Origin: CAG-841 sp963614875 | GTDB taxonomy: Bacteria > Bacillota > Clostridia > Oscillospirales > CAG-272 | Assembly (NCBI GenBank): GCA_963614875.1 | Contig: CAVEFC010000002.1 | Span: 8,723 to 72,722 of the forward strand | Length of the DNA: 64,000 bases | Direction: 5' to 3' | Part shown: positions 32,779 to 39,977 of the stretch, piece by piece | Numbering within the stretch: position 1 is the stretch's first letter | Layout of the letters: each line of letters opens with the position of its first letter | Program-made: the position numbers and the translations under genes | Notes under the pieces: generated by a model | Database searches by the model: none | What the model was told of the DNA's origin: nothing | Seen by the model: only the letters and a program-made list of their open reading frames with translations

Positions 32779-32799
32779 GTCTTTTGCTTTCCGCGCTTT

Positions 32800-32832
32800 A
32801 TATGCCTTCGCCTTTTGCGGAGGCATATTTTG
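32800..32832 (+). terminator. Intrinsic terminator after DUF378 gene
   Basis: ATATGCCT.CGC pairs with GCG.AGGCATAT around CTTTT, followed by TTTGTTTG. Confidence 0.7.
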
Positions 32833-32918
32833 TTTGAAAAAAGAATAGAATTGGGTAAAAGAAAAAGCAAAACGGGAAGCCTTTTTCCGTTTTCCATATT
32901 GTTTTTCGGAGGAGCGTT

Positions 32919-33440
32919 ATGAAAACTGCCTCAAAAGAAATAAGCCGCAACATAAAAAAAGAGCTTGCCTGCGTAAATATGACGGCGACGATAATCGCTA
33001 TGGCGGTTTCGGTCGCGGCGGGGGTGCTTTTTGCCACCGGCGGAGTTGACGGCGAAGCATGGGAGGAAATATGTACTCCGGCGTGGGCGCTGCATCCCGT
33101 TTTTCTTGTTATATTTTTCGCTCTGGCGCTGTGCCTGCTTGCGATATCGCTTTCGGTTGCGTTTTTTTCGCCCCTCCGCCTGTGCGGAAAGCCGATGCGG
33201 ACGGCATATACGCTTTATGCTTGCGTCTATGCGCTGACTTACATATGGATTCCGCTTACATACAAAGCGACGGCGTTTTTTGCTTCCGCGCTGACGTGCG
33301 CCGTATGTCTTGTGCTTTTGTCGGTGCTTTATCCGATCGTGCGGCGCGTGGGAAGGTTTGCGTCCGTGTGTCTTTTGCTGTTTTCGGCGTGGCAGGGATA
33401 TCTGCTGTGCTTTTCCTTTGCTCTTTTTGCGGTTAATTGA
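32919..33440 (+). CDS. Five-helix membrane protein, possibly TspO/MBR-like
   Basis: A 173-residue protein with five hydrophobic segments (about 20-40, 57-85, 93-112, 114-136 and 142-170) after a charged N-terminus. The helix count, a TPAW..HPVFLV start of helix 2 and the end LLLFSAWQGYLLCFSFALFAVN recall TspO/MBR tryptophan-rich sensors (helix 5 typically ends W..FA..LN). The resemblance is weak and several usual tryptophans are missing. It could equally be an unrelated small membrane protein. Ribosome site GGAGGAGCGTT before the ATG. Confidence 0.55.
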   Translation: MKTASKEISRNIKKELACVNMTATIIAMAVSVAAGVLFATGGVDGEAWEEICTPAWALHPVFLVIFFALALCLLAISLSVAFFSPLRLCGKPMRTAYTLYACVYALTYIWIPLTYKATAFFASALTCAVCLVLLSVLYPIVRRVGRFASVCLLLFSAWQGYLLCFSFALFAVN

Positions 33441-33458
33441 ATTTTATTATCTAAAATA

Positions 33459-33487
33459 TTGACAAGTAAAGACCTTTTTGATATTAT
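33459..33487 (+). promoter_or_regulatory. Promoter of the HPr-like gene
   Basis: TTGACA (33459-33464), a 17-base spacer ending TGA, TATTAT (33482-33487). Strong, with extended -10. Confidence 0.85.
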
Positions 33488-33530
33488 ATAAGTATAAAAC
33501 GATTAAAAAGATATCGAAAGGAGATTACAA

Positions 33531-33761
33531 ATGAAAACAGTAAAGATCCGTCTTTCTTCAATTGAAGCGGTAAGAGATTTCGTTGAAATAGTCCGTAAAT
33601 ACGATTCCGAGGTTGACCTTTCAAGCGGAAGATATGTTGTTGACGCAAAGTCGATAATGGGTATATTCAGCCTTGATCTTCTCAGCCCCATTACGCTTAC
33701 GGCTTATTCGGACGATTGCGATAAGCTCTTTGAAGAACTTAAAGATTACATTGTTGAATAA
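33531..33761 (+). CDS. HPr-like protein lacking the phosphorylatable histidine
   Basis: A 76-residue protein with the HPr fold order. The second half is clearly HPr-like (VDAKSIMGIFSLDL, corresponding to the Ser46 regulatory-site loop, then the DCDKLFEEL helix). The first half has SSIEAVRDFVEIVRKY where HPr has its GLHARPA active-site loop, so His15 and Arg17 are missing. It cannot take part in normal sugar phosphotransfer. It may be a Crh-like regulator, since Crh also lacks His15 but keeps Ser46, or a structural relative. GAAAGGAGATTACAA precedes the ATG. It is monocistronic with a strong promoter and terminator. Confidence 0.82.
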   Translation: MKTVKIRLSSIEAVRDFVEIVRKYDSEVDLSSGRYVVDAKSIMGIFSLDLLSPITLTAYSDDCDKLFEELKDYIVE

Positions 33762-33776
33762 TTTCAAAAGAAAAAA

Positions 33777-33814
33777 CAAAAGCGGCACGGAAAATTCCGT
33801 GCCGCTTTTGTTTT
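33777..33814. terminator. Strong terminator, bidirectional
   Basis: CAAAAGCGGCACGGAA pairs with TTCCGTGCCGCTTTTG around AA, with A and T runs. It serves the HPr-like gene and the convergent trxB. Confidence 0.93.
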
Positions 33815-33840
33815 GGAGAACAGAAGGAGTTTTGTATCTG

Positions 33841-34749
33841 TTATACGGACAAATCTATAAAGCTGCAGGCGGCAAGCGCGGCGACGGAGCCGTCGGCGCA
33901 CGCCGTTGTAATCTGTCTTATTTTTTTTGCGCGGCAGTCGCCCGCGACAAAAACCCCGGGAGTTTTCGTAAGGCAATCCTCGCCGGACGCCATATATCCG
34001 CGGCTGTCAAGCTCGCAGACGGAGGAAAACGCGTCGTTTGACGGAATAAGTCCTATTGCGACGAACACTCCGTCAACGCGGAGCGTCGATTCCTTTCCGC
34101 TTTCGTCCGCTATGACAACGGAGGAAAGCTTTCCGTCGCCTTCAAAGCGCTTTGCGGTCGAGCCCGTGATATATTCGACGTTCGGTCTTTCTCCGAGAAC
34201 GTCGAGCAGTCTTTTTTCTCCCGTGAAATACGGAAGATTCTGCACAAGCGTTACCTTTCTGCATTTTTCGGAAAGCAGCACGGCTTCCTGAAGCGCGCTG
34301 TTTCCGCCGCCTATGACGGCAACCTCTTTTCCGGAATAGAAATCTCCGTCGCACACGGCGCAAAAGGATATTCCCTCGCCGAGAAATTTTTCTTCGCCCT
34401 CGGCGCCGGTCATTCTGTGCTTTACGCCCGACGCTATTATGACGGCTTTGCAGTCAAAGCTGCCGCTTGTGGTGACGACTTTTTTCGTTTCGACGTGATC
34501 TTCTATGCCTATGACCTCCTCCGGCTCGATGTCCGCGCCGTGAGAGATGACCTGTTCTATGAGCTGTTCTGCAAGCTCGTTTCCGCTGAGCTGCATACAG
34601 CCGGGATAGTTTTCTATTTTCGGCGAATACGTCATCTGACCGCCGAAGCTTGATTTTTCAAGCACGAGAACGGTTTTTCCCGCTCTCAGAGCGTACAGGG
34701 CGGCGGTAAGTCCCGCCGGCCCCGCGCCGATTATTATTATATCGTGCAT
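33841..34749 (-). CDS. trxB: Thioredoxin reductase-type flavoprotein
   Basis: FAD/NAD(P)H-dependent disulfide reductase of the low-molecular-weight thioredoxin reductase family, 302 aa. FAD motif IIIGAGPAGLTAALYALRAG (about 4-23), redox CAVC (about 133-136), second dinucleotide loop VIGGGNSALQEAV (about 144-156) and the closing FAD motif GVFVAGDCR (about 273-281). Its ATG begins one base after the nrdD stop and has no clear ribosome site, so it is translationally coupled to nrdD. It most likely re-reduces the redoxin domain fused to that NrdD. Whether it uses NADPH or reduced ferredoxin cannot be told by eye. Confidence 0.93.
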   Translation of the reverse strand: MHDIIIIGAGPAGLTAALYALRAGKTVLVLEKSSFGGQMTYSPKIENYPGCMQLSGNELAEQLIEQVISHGADIEPEEVIGIEDHVETKKVVTTSGSFDCKAVIIASGVKHRMTGAEGEEKFLGEGISFCAVCDGDFYSGKEVAVIGGGNSALQEAVLLSEKCRKVTLVQNLPYFTGEKRLLDVLGERPNVEYITGSTAKRFEGDGKLSSVVIADESGKESTLRVDGVFVAIGLIPSNDAFSSVCELDSRGYMASGEDCLTKTPGVFVAGDCRAKKIRQITTACADGSVAALAACSFIDLSV

Positions 34750-34750
34750 A

Positions 34751-37117
34751 TTAAAGCGATTCTATATATTTTCTTATTTCCGATACGCCCTTGAAGCGCT
34801 TTACTTCATCGCCGTCCGGCACAACGAGCGTGGGCGCCGTCACGATGTCGTAAGCCTTTGCCATATCTTCGTTTTCGTTTGCGTAAATGTTTTCGTAGGC
34901 GATGCCCGCTTTTTCAAGAAGCGCCTTTGCTATTTTGCAGTTGGGGCAGGTTTTCGTCGTGAAAAGCAGATTTGCCGCCGCCTTGGAATGACAATCGCAG
35001 CTGTGCTCGGTTTCCTTATGTTCAAGCACGCCCGAATGCGTAAGGTGCGACTTTTCTATAACGTACTCTTTGCGTTCCGCAAATTCCTGAGCCTTGCCGT
35101 CGTTGAAGTTCTGAATGGGACGGTAGTAGCCGGTTATACGGCTGTAAACCTCCGTTTTCTTTTTGCATATGGGACACTCGTAAACCTCGCCCGCGATATA
35201 GCCGTGCTCCGTGCAGACGGAATATGTGGGTGAAAGCGTATAATAGGGAAGTCTGTAATTTTCGGATATCTTGCGGACAAGAGAAGCCGCCGACTTCCAG
35301 TCCGGAAGCTTTTCGCCGAGGAAGGCGTGGAATACCGTTCCCGATGTGTAGAGAGTCTGAAGCTCATCCTGAATGTCGAGCGCGGTGAAGATATCCTCCG
35401 TGTAGCCGACGGGAAGATGAGAGCTGTTCGTATAATACGGAGCCTCCTCAGTTCCGGCGGTTATGATATCGGGATAACGGCGTTTGTCGTGCTTTGCAAG
35501 ACGGTAAGCCGTGGATTCCGCGGGCGTCGCTTCGAGATTGTAAAGATCGCCGTACTGCTCCTGATAGTCGGAAAGACGGTTGCGCATATGATTCAGGCAC
35601 TCCTTTGCGAATTCCTGAGTTTCTTTGTGCGTTATGTCCTTTCTGAGCCACTTTGCGTTGAGTCCGGCTTCGTTCATACCGACAAGACCGATTGTGGAGA
35701 AGTGGTTTGCGAACGTTCCGAGATAACGCTTTGTATAAGGATAAAGTCCCTCGTCGAGAAGCTTCGTTATAACCTTTCTCTTTACGCTGAGCGAGCGTGC
35801 CGCAACGTCCATTATGTGATCAAGACGCTTGTAGAAATCCTCTTTGTCCTTTGCAAGATATGCAAGACGGGGAAGATTTATCGTTACGACGCCGACCGAG
35901 CCCGTCGATTCGCCGCTTCCGAAAAAGCCGCCCGATTTTTTGCGCAGCTCACGGAGGTCAAGACGCAGACGGCAGCACATCGAACGCACGTCGCTCGGCT
36001 CCATATCGGAGTTGACGTAGTTTGAAAAATACGGAGTGCCGTATTTTGCCGTCATTTCAAAGAGAAGCTTGTTGTTTTCGGTTTCCGACCAGTCGAAATC
36101 GCGCGTGATCGAATATGTGGGAATGGGATACTGGAAGCCTCTGCCGTTGGCGTCGCCCTCTATCATTATTTCGATGAAGGCGCGGTTTATCATATCCATT
36201 TCTTTTTTGCAGTCTTTATAGCGGAAGGGCATTTCCTTTCCGCCGACGATACAGTTCATTTCGGCAAGATCGGCGGGAACCGTCCAGTCGAGAGTTATGT
36301 TCGAGAACGGAGCCTGAGTGCCCCATCTTGACGGGGTGTTGACGCCGTAAATGAAGGATTCTATGCACTTTTTGACCGCGTCAAAGCTGAGATCGTCAAC
36401 CTTTACGAACGGCGCAAGGTATGTGTCGAAGGAGGAGAAAGCCTGCGCGCCCGCCCATTCGTTCTGCATTATGCCGAGGAAGTTTACCATCTGGTTGCAG
36501 AGCGTTGCGAGGTGGCTTGCGGGGGACGACGTTATTTTTCCGGCAACGCCGCCGAGACCCTCCTGAATAAGCTGTTTGAGCGACCAGCCTGCGCAGTAGC
36601 CGGTGAGCATCGAAAGATCGTGCAGATGAATGTCGCCGCTTCTGTGCGCGTTTGCGATTTCTTCATCGTATATTTCGGAAAGCCAATAGTTTGCGGTGAT
36701 CGCGCCGGAGTTTGAAAGAATAAGTCCGCCGACGGAATACGTTACGGTGGAATTTTCCTTTACGCGCCAGTCTATCGCCTTTACATAGCTGTTCACAAGC
36801 TCCTTGTAGTCAAGGATTGTGGACTTCATATTGCGTATTTTTTCTCTCTGCTTACGATAAAGAATGTACGTTTTCGCAACGTCGTCATAGCCCGCCTGAA
36901 TAAGCACGGACTCGACGCTGTCCTGAATGTCTTCAACGGAGATGAGTCCGTCCTTTACCTTATGCTCGAAGTTTGAGGTTACCTTGAGCGCAAGAAAATC
37001 TATCACCGACGGGTGATACTGTTTGCCTATGGCTTCAAAAGCCTTTGTTATTGCAACGGATATTTTGGATATGTCGAAATCCGCAATCTGTCCGTCTCTT
37101 TTAACTACCTGATACAT
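34751..37117 (-). CDS. nrdD: Anaerobic (class III) ribonucleoside-triphosphate reductase with fused redoxin domain
   Basis: Glycyl-radical enzyme making deoxyribonucleotides under anoxia, 788 aa. ATP-cone at about 1-90 (MYQVVKRDGQIADFDISKI). The catalytic barrel follows. Near 665-700 comes the zinc site CTEHGYIAGEVYECPICKKK, then the glycyl-radical motif SRITGYYRPIQNFNDGK. Beyond the usual end there is an extra domain (about 712-788) with TTKTCPNCKIAKALLEKAGI and TAPTLVVPDG, a glutaredoxin-like fold with CxxC and cis-Pro. This points to redoxin-driven rather than formate-driven turnover (the type known from Neisseria bacilliformis). Start at 37117, after AGGAGG; an ORF extension to 37213 overlaps the promoter. 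Preceded by NrdR-box-like sites. Confidence 0.96.
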   Translation of the reverse strand: MYQVVKRDGQIADFDISKISVAITKAFEAIGKQYHPSVIDFLALKVTSNFEHKVKDGLISVEDIQDSVESVLIQAGYDDVAKTYILYRKQREKIRNMKSTILDYKELVNSYVKAIDWRVKENSTVTYSVGGLILSNSGAITANYWLSEIYDEEIANAHRSGDIHLHDLSMLTGYCAGWSLKQLIQEGLGGVAGKITSSPASHLATLCNQMVNFLGIMQNEWAGAQAFSSFDTYLAPFVKVDDLSFDAVKKCIESFIYGVNTPSRWGTQAPFSNITLDWTVPADLAEMNCIVGGKEMPFRYKDCKKEMDMINRAFIEIMIEGDANGRGFQYPIPTYSITRDFDWSETENNKLLFEMTAKYGTPYFSNYVNSDMEPSDVRSMCCRLRLDLRELRKKSGGFFGSGESTGSVGVVTINLPRLAYLAKDKEDFYKRLDHIMDVAARSLSVKRKVITKLLDEGLYPYTKRYLGTFANHFSTIGLVGMNEAGLNAKWLRKDITHKETQEFAKECLNHMRNRLSDYQEQYGDLYNLEATPAESTAYRLAKHDKRRYPDIITAGTEEAPYYTNSSHLPVGYTEDIFTALDIQDELQTLYTSGTVFHAFLGEKLPDWKSAASLVRKISENYRLPYYTLSPTYSVCTEHGYIAGEVYECPICKKKTEVYSRITGYYRPIQNFNDGKAQEFAERKEYVIEKSHLTHSGVLEHKETEHSCDCHSKAAANLLFTTKTCPNCKIAKALLEKAGIAYENIYANENEDMAKAYDIVTAPTLVVPDGDEVKRFKGVSEIRKYIESL

Positions 37118-37143
37118 AATAAAAAAACCTCCTGTTGACAATC

Positions 37144-37178
37144 GGAAGCCTCCGGCGCTGTATGCGGGAGGCGAAGCC
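37144..37178 (-). other. Hairpin in the nrdD 5' leader
   Basis: On the minus strand GCTTCGCCTCC pairs with GGAGGCTTCC (core GCCTCC/GGAGGC) around about 13 bases. The CCTCC half could instead pair with the nrdD ribosome site AGGAGG at 37126-37131. Confidence 0.55.
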
Positions 37179-37203
37179 GTAGTTGCTTTATCGCAGTGAT
37201 ATA

Positions 37204-37232
37204 ATCTTACCACTTTGAAAAAGCGTTGTCAA
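37204..37232 (-). promoter_or_regulatory. nrdD-trxB promoter
   Basis: Minus strand TTGACA (37232-37227), 17-base spacer, TAAGAT (37209-37204). Its -10 is imperfect, which would suit a regulated promoter. It implies a leader of about 80 bases. Confidence 0.7.
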
Positions 37233-37240
37233 GGGAGATT

Positions 37241-37256
37241 ACACAATATGTTGTGT
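37241..37256. promoter_or_regulatory. NrdR box 1
   Basis: ACACAATATGTTGTGT matches the published NrdR consensus acaCwAtATaTwGtgt at 15 of 16 positions. It lies 9 bases upstream of the nrdD -35 element. Confidence 0.85.
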
Positions 37257-37282
37257 TTTTGCGTCAATTTATTGAAAAATCG

Positions 37283-37298
37283 GAACAATATATAGATT
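37283..37298. promoter_or_regulatory. NrdR box 2
   Basis: On the minus strand AATCTATATATTGTTC matches the NrdR consensus at 12 of 16, including the whole core CTATATATTG. It starts 42 bp from box 1, four helical turns, so both boxes face the same side. It touches the nrdG stop codon. Confidence 0.65.
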
Positions 37299-37989
37299 AC
37301 AGTCCCCGAAGTTGTGCATTTGGCACAAAACGTCGTGCGGCGTCGAGAAAGCGCAGATATTCTTCTCTTTGAAAGCCTTCAAGCCCTTCGCCGATAAGCT
37401 CGCCCGAGTCCTTGAACGCCTGAAGATACCAGCGCTCAGCGCCCGTTATCCACTTGCCTGTCGTTTCGATATCCGAGAGCGTGTGAAAACCTTTTACAAG
37501 CGTTGTGCGGAACTCATATCCGATATTTCCGTGCATAAGAAGATGTATGCTTTCCTGTATTTTTCCGAGCGGAGCAGACGGGAGTCCGACGGTTTTTGCA
37601 TACTTGTGAGGACTGTTTTTTATATCCATTGCGACATAATCGACAAGACCGTTTTCCATAAGGCGCGACAGCCTTTCGGGAAACGCGCCGTTTGTATCGA
37701 GCTTTACGGCAAAGCCGAGCGCTTTTATTTTCTTTATGAGCGCTTCGGCATCGTCCGATATAAGCGGCTCTCCGCCCGTTACGGCGACGCCGTCAAGGCG
37801 GCCGACGCGGCTTTCGAGAAACGCGAGAAATTTTTCCTCTGATATGTTCTCGCCTCCGTCCGCGCCGAGAACGATAGAAGCGTTGTGGCAGAACGGACAG
37901 CGGAAATTACATCCGCCGAGAAAAACCGTGCAGGCGGTTTTCCCGGGAAAATCAAGGAGAGTCAGCTTCTGAAGTCCGGATATTTTCAT
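37297..37989 (-). CDS. nrdG: Anaerobic ribonucleotide reductase activating protein (radical SAM)
   Basis: Radical-SAM activase that forms the glycyl radical on NrdD, using S-adenosylmethionine and a [4Fe-4S] cluster; 230 aa. Cluster motif GGCNFRCPFCHN (about 25-36, CxxxCxxC), SAM-binding GGEP (about 73) and the early TLLDFPGKTACTVFL typical of the NrdG2-type family. GGGAGGGCATCTTAT precedes the ATG. It has its own promoter and sits upstream of nrdD on the same strand, but 180 bases with a separate regulated promoter lie between. It is longer than E. coli NrdG (154 aa), as usual for this clostridial type. Confidence 0.94.
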   Translation of the reverse strand: MKISGLQKLTLLDFPGKTACTVFLGGCNFRCPFCHNASIVLGADGGENISEEKFLAFLESRVGRLDGVAVTGGEPLISDDAEALIKKIKALGFAVKLDTNGAFPERLSRLMENGLVDYVAMDIKNSPHKYAKTVGLPSAPLGKIQESIHLLMHGNIGYEFRTTLVKGFHTLSDIETTGKWITGAERWYLQAFKDSGELIGEGLEGFQREEYLRFLDAARRFVPNAQLRGL

Positions 37990-38023
37990 ATAAGATGCCC
38001 TCCCTTTGCGTGTTTACAGTCAA

Positions 38024-38052
38024 TTATGTTATCACAGATCGGCTGCCATTTC
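38024..38052 (-). promoter_or_regulatory. nrdG promoter
   Basis: Minus strand TTGAAA (38052-38047), a 17-base spacer ending TGA, TAACAT (38029-38024). No NrdR box is evident next to it. Confidence 0.65.
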
Positions 38053-38102
38053 AATAGTCGGGAAAAAATTTAATAATTTAATTTCATTTTATCTATTTAT
38101 TT

Positions 38103-38131
38103 TTGCGAGGGAGTGTGATATTATATATAAT
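38103..38131 (+). promoter_or_regulatory. Promoter of the CPBP protease gene
   Basis: TTGCGA (38103-38108), 17-base spacer, TATAAT (38126-38131), 27 bases before the ATG. Confidence 0.65.
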
Positions 38132-38157
38132 GTAAAGATTTCTTCGGAGGAATTTCA

Positions 38158-39261
38158 ATGGATAACGACAACAGATTTACGGAAACGGACGGGGCGGCAG
38201 AGCAGCGCCGCGAGCCGATAATCGTAAAGCCGCCGCTGAGCTTCGGCAGTCTTTACGGCAGAATGACGTGGCTGTTTTCTTCGATTGCGGTTATGATGAT
38301 AGTCGTGAACGTTTTTGCGATGTTTGCAATGAGCGCGGTACACTATTATTTTCCGGAGCTTGAACAGGCAAACTGGTACGACACCGTGCTGAGCTCCGTT
38401 GCGTTTTATTTTGTCGGCGTACCGGTAGCGGCGATAATGCTGCTCTTTTCGCGGCAGGATCCCGCGGCGGAACAGCCTGAAATGAAAACAAAGCTGACGG
38501 GCGGCGGGTGGATGAAATATCTGTGTATGACGTTTGCCGCAATGTACGTCGGAAACTGGATAGGAAATATAGTCACGGGCGTTCTCGGTTTTGTTGTCGG
38601 ACATTCGATAACGAATCCGGTCGAAAGCGCGCTTGACGGCGCTTCGTGGATAGTTTCCACGGTGGCGATGGTGATAATCGCGCCGATATTCGAGGAGCTG
38701 CTTTTCAGAAAGCTGCTTATAGACAGGCTGCAGCCCTACGGCGAAAAAACGGCGATAGCGGCGTCGGCTCTCGCGTTCGGACTTGTTCACGGAAACTTTT
38801 CGCAGTTTTTCTATGCGTTCGGCATAGGACTGATTTTCGGATATGTCTATTGCAGAACCAAAAACGTATGGTACACGATATCCTTTCATATGATAATAAA
38901 CGGCGTATGCGGAATACTTACCGGATATATTTCGGGCAAGATAGATTCCGAAGGACTTGAATCGCTGCTTGAATCGATAGGCGGACAGCTTTCAAACGAG
39001 GAAGCGATGAAGCTTTTGTCGGAGATGGGAAAATATATCGCTCCGATGCTTGCGCTCGGTATCATATCGATTGCGGTGCTTGCGCTGGCGATAGCGGGCA
39101 TAGTGTTCTTTGCGAAAGGCGTAAAAAACGTTTATCTTGCCGATTGCAGCTACGATATATCGGCGGAAAAAGTAAGAACCGCGGCGTATGCCAATGCGGG
39201 AATTATAATTCTTTATGTGATAATGGCGCTGACCTTTATGGTTTCGGTTGTAAGCTATTAA
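38158..39261 (+). CDS. CPBP-family intramembrane glutamic protease
   Basis: Intramembrane protease/chaperone of the CPBP (Abi, CAAX-like) family, 367 aa, with about eight membrane helices after a charged N-terminus of some 40 residues. Three catalytic motifs are intact: EELLFRKLL (EExxxR, about residue 179), FGLVHGNFSQF (FxxxH, about 203-208) and FHMIINGV (HxxxN, about 241). Family members cleave prenylated or other membrane peptides, or serve bacteriocin immunity; the substrate here is unknown. CGGAGGAATTTCA precedes the ATG. It is followed 37 bases on by a small hypothetical gene. Confidence 0.9.
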   Translation: MDNDNRFTETDGAAEQRREPIIVKPPLSFGSLYGRMTWLFSSIAVMMIVVNVFAMFAMSAVHYYFPELEQANWYDTVLSSVAFYFVGVPVAAIMLLFSRQDPAAEQPEMKTKLTGGGWMKYLCMTFAAMYVGNWIGNIVTGVLGFVVGHSITNPVESALDGASWIVSTVAMVIIAPIFEELLFRKLLIDRLQPYGEKTAIAASALAFGLVHGNFSQFFYAFGIGLIFGYVYCRTKNVWYTISFHMIINGVCGILTGYISGKIDSEGLESLLESIGGQLSNEEAMKLLSEMGKYIAPMLALGIISIAVLALAIAGIVFFAKGVKNVYLADCSYDISAEKVRTAAYANAGIIILYVIMALTFMVSVVSY

Positions 39262-39298
39262 ATTTACAAATACAAAATATCTAAGGAGGATACTTTTT

Positions 39299-39697
39299 AT
39301 GAAAAAAGGTTTCGGATTGCTTGTTGCGGCGGCGCTTCTTACGCCCTATGCCGCAGAAAAAAACGAGGAAACGGGCGAGTATGAAATCCGTTCGCTTCTT
39401 CTGAAGGTCAAGACGAAAAACACGGTTGACGAGGACGGAGCAAAGCATTTTGATTACAAGCTGAGCCTTGCCGGACTTCCCACAAAGGAAGACGTTGAAA
39501 CGATACGTCAGAACATTGCGGGCGGAATAGCAAAGGCTTCCGCGGGAATTTCAAAATGCGCGAAAAGAGTTTCCGACGCTTTCAAGGATTCGTGCTTTGC
39601 GGGCGGCTGTGACGAAGGCGATGAAAACCTCGGTTCGGAAGAGGATTTCAAAAACATCTTCGACGACGAGCCTGAAGCGGACAGCGAAGCGCTCTGA
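39299..39697 (+). CDS. Hypothetical protein, 132 aa
   Basis: Not recognised. It begins with a short hydrophobic stretch (MKKGFGLLVAAALLTPYAA) that could be a membrane anchor, followed by a soluble part: a beta-rich section (YEIRSLLLKVKTK), a helix with GGIAKASAGISKCAKRVSDAF, and a very acidic C-terminal tail (about 105-132). Two cysteines, SCFAGGC, lie near residue 100. AAGGAGGATACTTTTT precedes the ATG. It probably shares the transcript of the CPBP gene and is ended by a strong hairpin. Confidence 0.65.
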   Translation: MKKGFGLLVAAALLTPYAAEKNEETGEYEIRSLLLKVKTKNTVDEDGAKHFDYKLSLAGLPTKEDVETIRQNIAGGIAKASAGISKCAKRVSDAFKDSCFAGGCDEGDENLGSEEDFKNIFDDEPEADSEAL

Positions 39698-39710
39698 TTG
39701 AAAAAGCCGC

Positions 39711-39748
39711 ACTGCGCAGCTTTCCGGAAGGGAAGCTGCGCAGTTTTA
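39711..39748 (+). terminator. Intrinsic terminator
   Basis: ACTGCGCAGCTT pairs with AAGCTGCGCAGT around a 10-base loop, then TTTAT. Confidence 0.88.
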
Positions 39749-39791
39749 TCCGGCTTTCACTGCGAAAAATCGACAAAATCGAAAAACATAC

Positions 39792-39820
39792 TTGACAAAA
39801 CGCCCGTAAGGTGATATACT
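39792..39820 (+). promoter_or_regulatory. infC operon promoter
   Basis: TTGACA (39792-39797), a 17-base spacer ending TGA, TATACT (39815-39820). Confidence 0.87.
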
Positions 39821-39826
39821 GTCTTG

Positions 39827-39977
39827 GCAAAACAAAGAAAAGCGTTCTCCGCTTTCACCAGGCCGCGCCGCGAGCTTTGGTCAATAACATTCGTTTTTCC
39901 TTATGTCATAAGGAAAATTTTCGGTGCGGAGAAGCTCTTTGGCTTTCCGCAATTTTTATTTTTGGAGGTGTGCTACT
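39827..39977 (+). ncRNA. infC-rpmI-rplT leader with attenuator (L20-leader type)
   Basis: A leader of about 150 bases containing, in order, AAAGCG-TTCTC-CGCTTT, a hairpin TTTTCCTTATG/CATAAGGAAAA (39894-39918), and a terminator hairpin TGCGGA.AAGC/GCTTTCCGCA (39925-39951) followed by ATTTTTATTTTT just before the ribosome site. In Bacillus the same operon is controlled by L20 through a leader terminator; the position and layout match, although I could not fit the Rfam L20-leader model by eye. Confidence 0.72.
39925..39963 (+). terminator. Attenuator terminator before infC
   Basis: Ten-base-pair stem with one bulge, loop TCTTTG, then a T-rich run ending two bases before GGAGG. A full stop here would silence all three genes. 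Confidence 0.75.

Noticed and set aside
32919..33440. Confident TspO assignment
   Set aside because: Only the helix count and the end of helix 5 resemble TspO; several characteristic Trp and Pro residues are not found, so it is kept as tentative.
37118..37213. N-terminal extension of NrdD from an upstream in-frame ATG/GTG
   Set aside because: It would include the -10 region and leader hairpin; the ATP-cone begins at MYQVVKRDG right after AGGAGG.
37118..37296. Cobalamin or other riboswitch before nrdD
   Set aside because: The leader is only about 80 bases and has one simple hairpin; no B12-box or multi-helix junction is visible.
39924..39977. ATG start for infC giving 18 extra residues
   Set aside because: It lies in the attenuator hairpin, lacks a ribosome site, and the extra residues match nothing in IF-3; ATC 39978 fits homology and GGAGG spacing.
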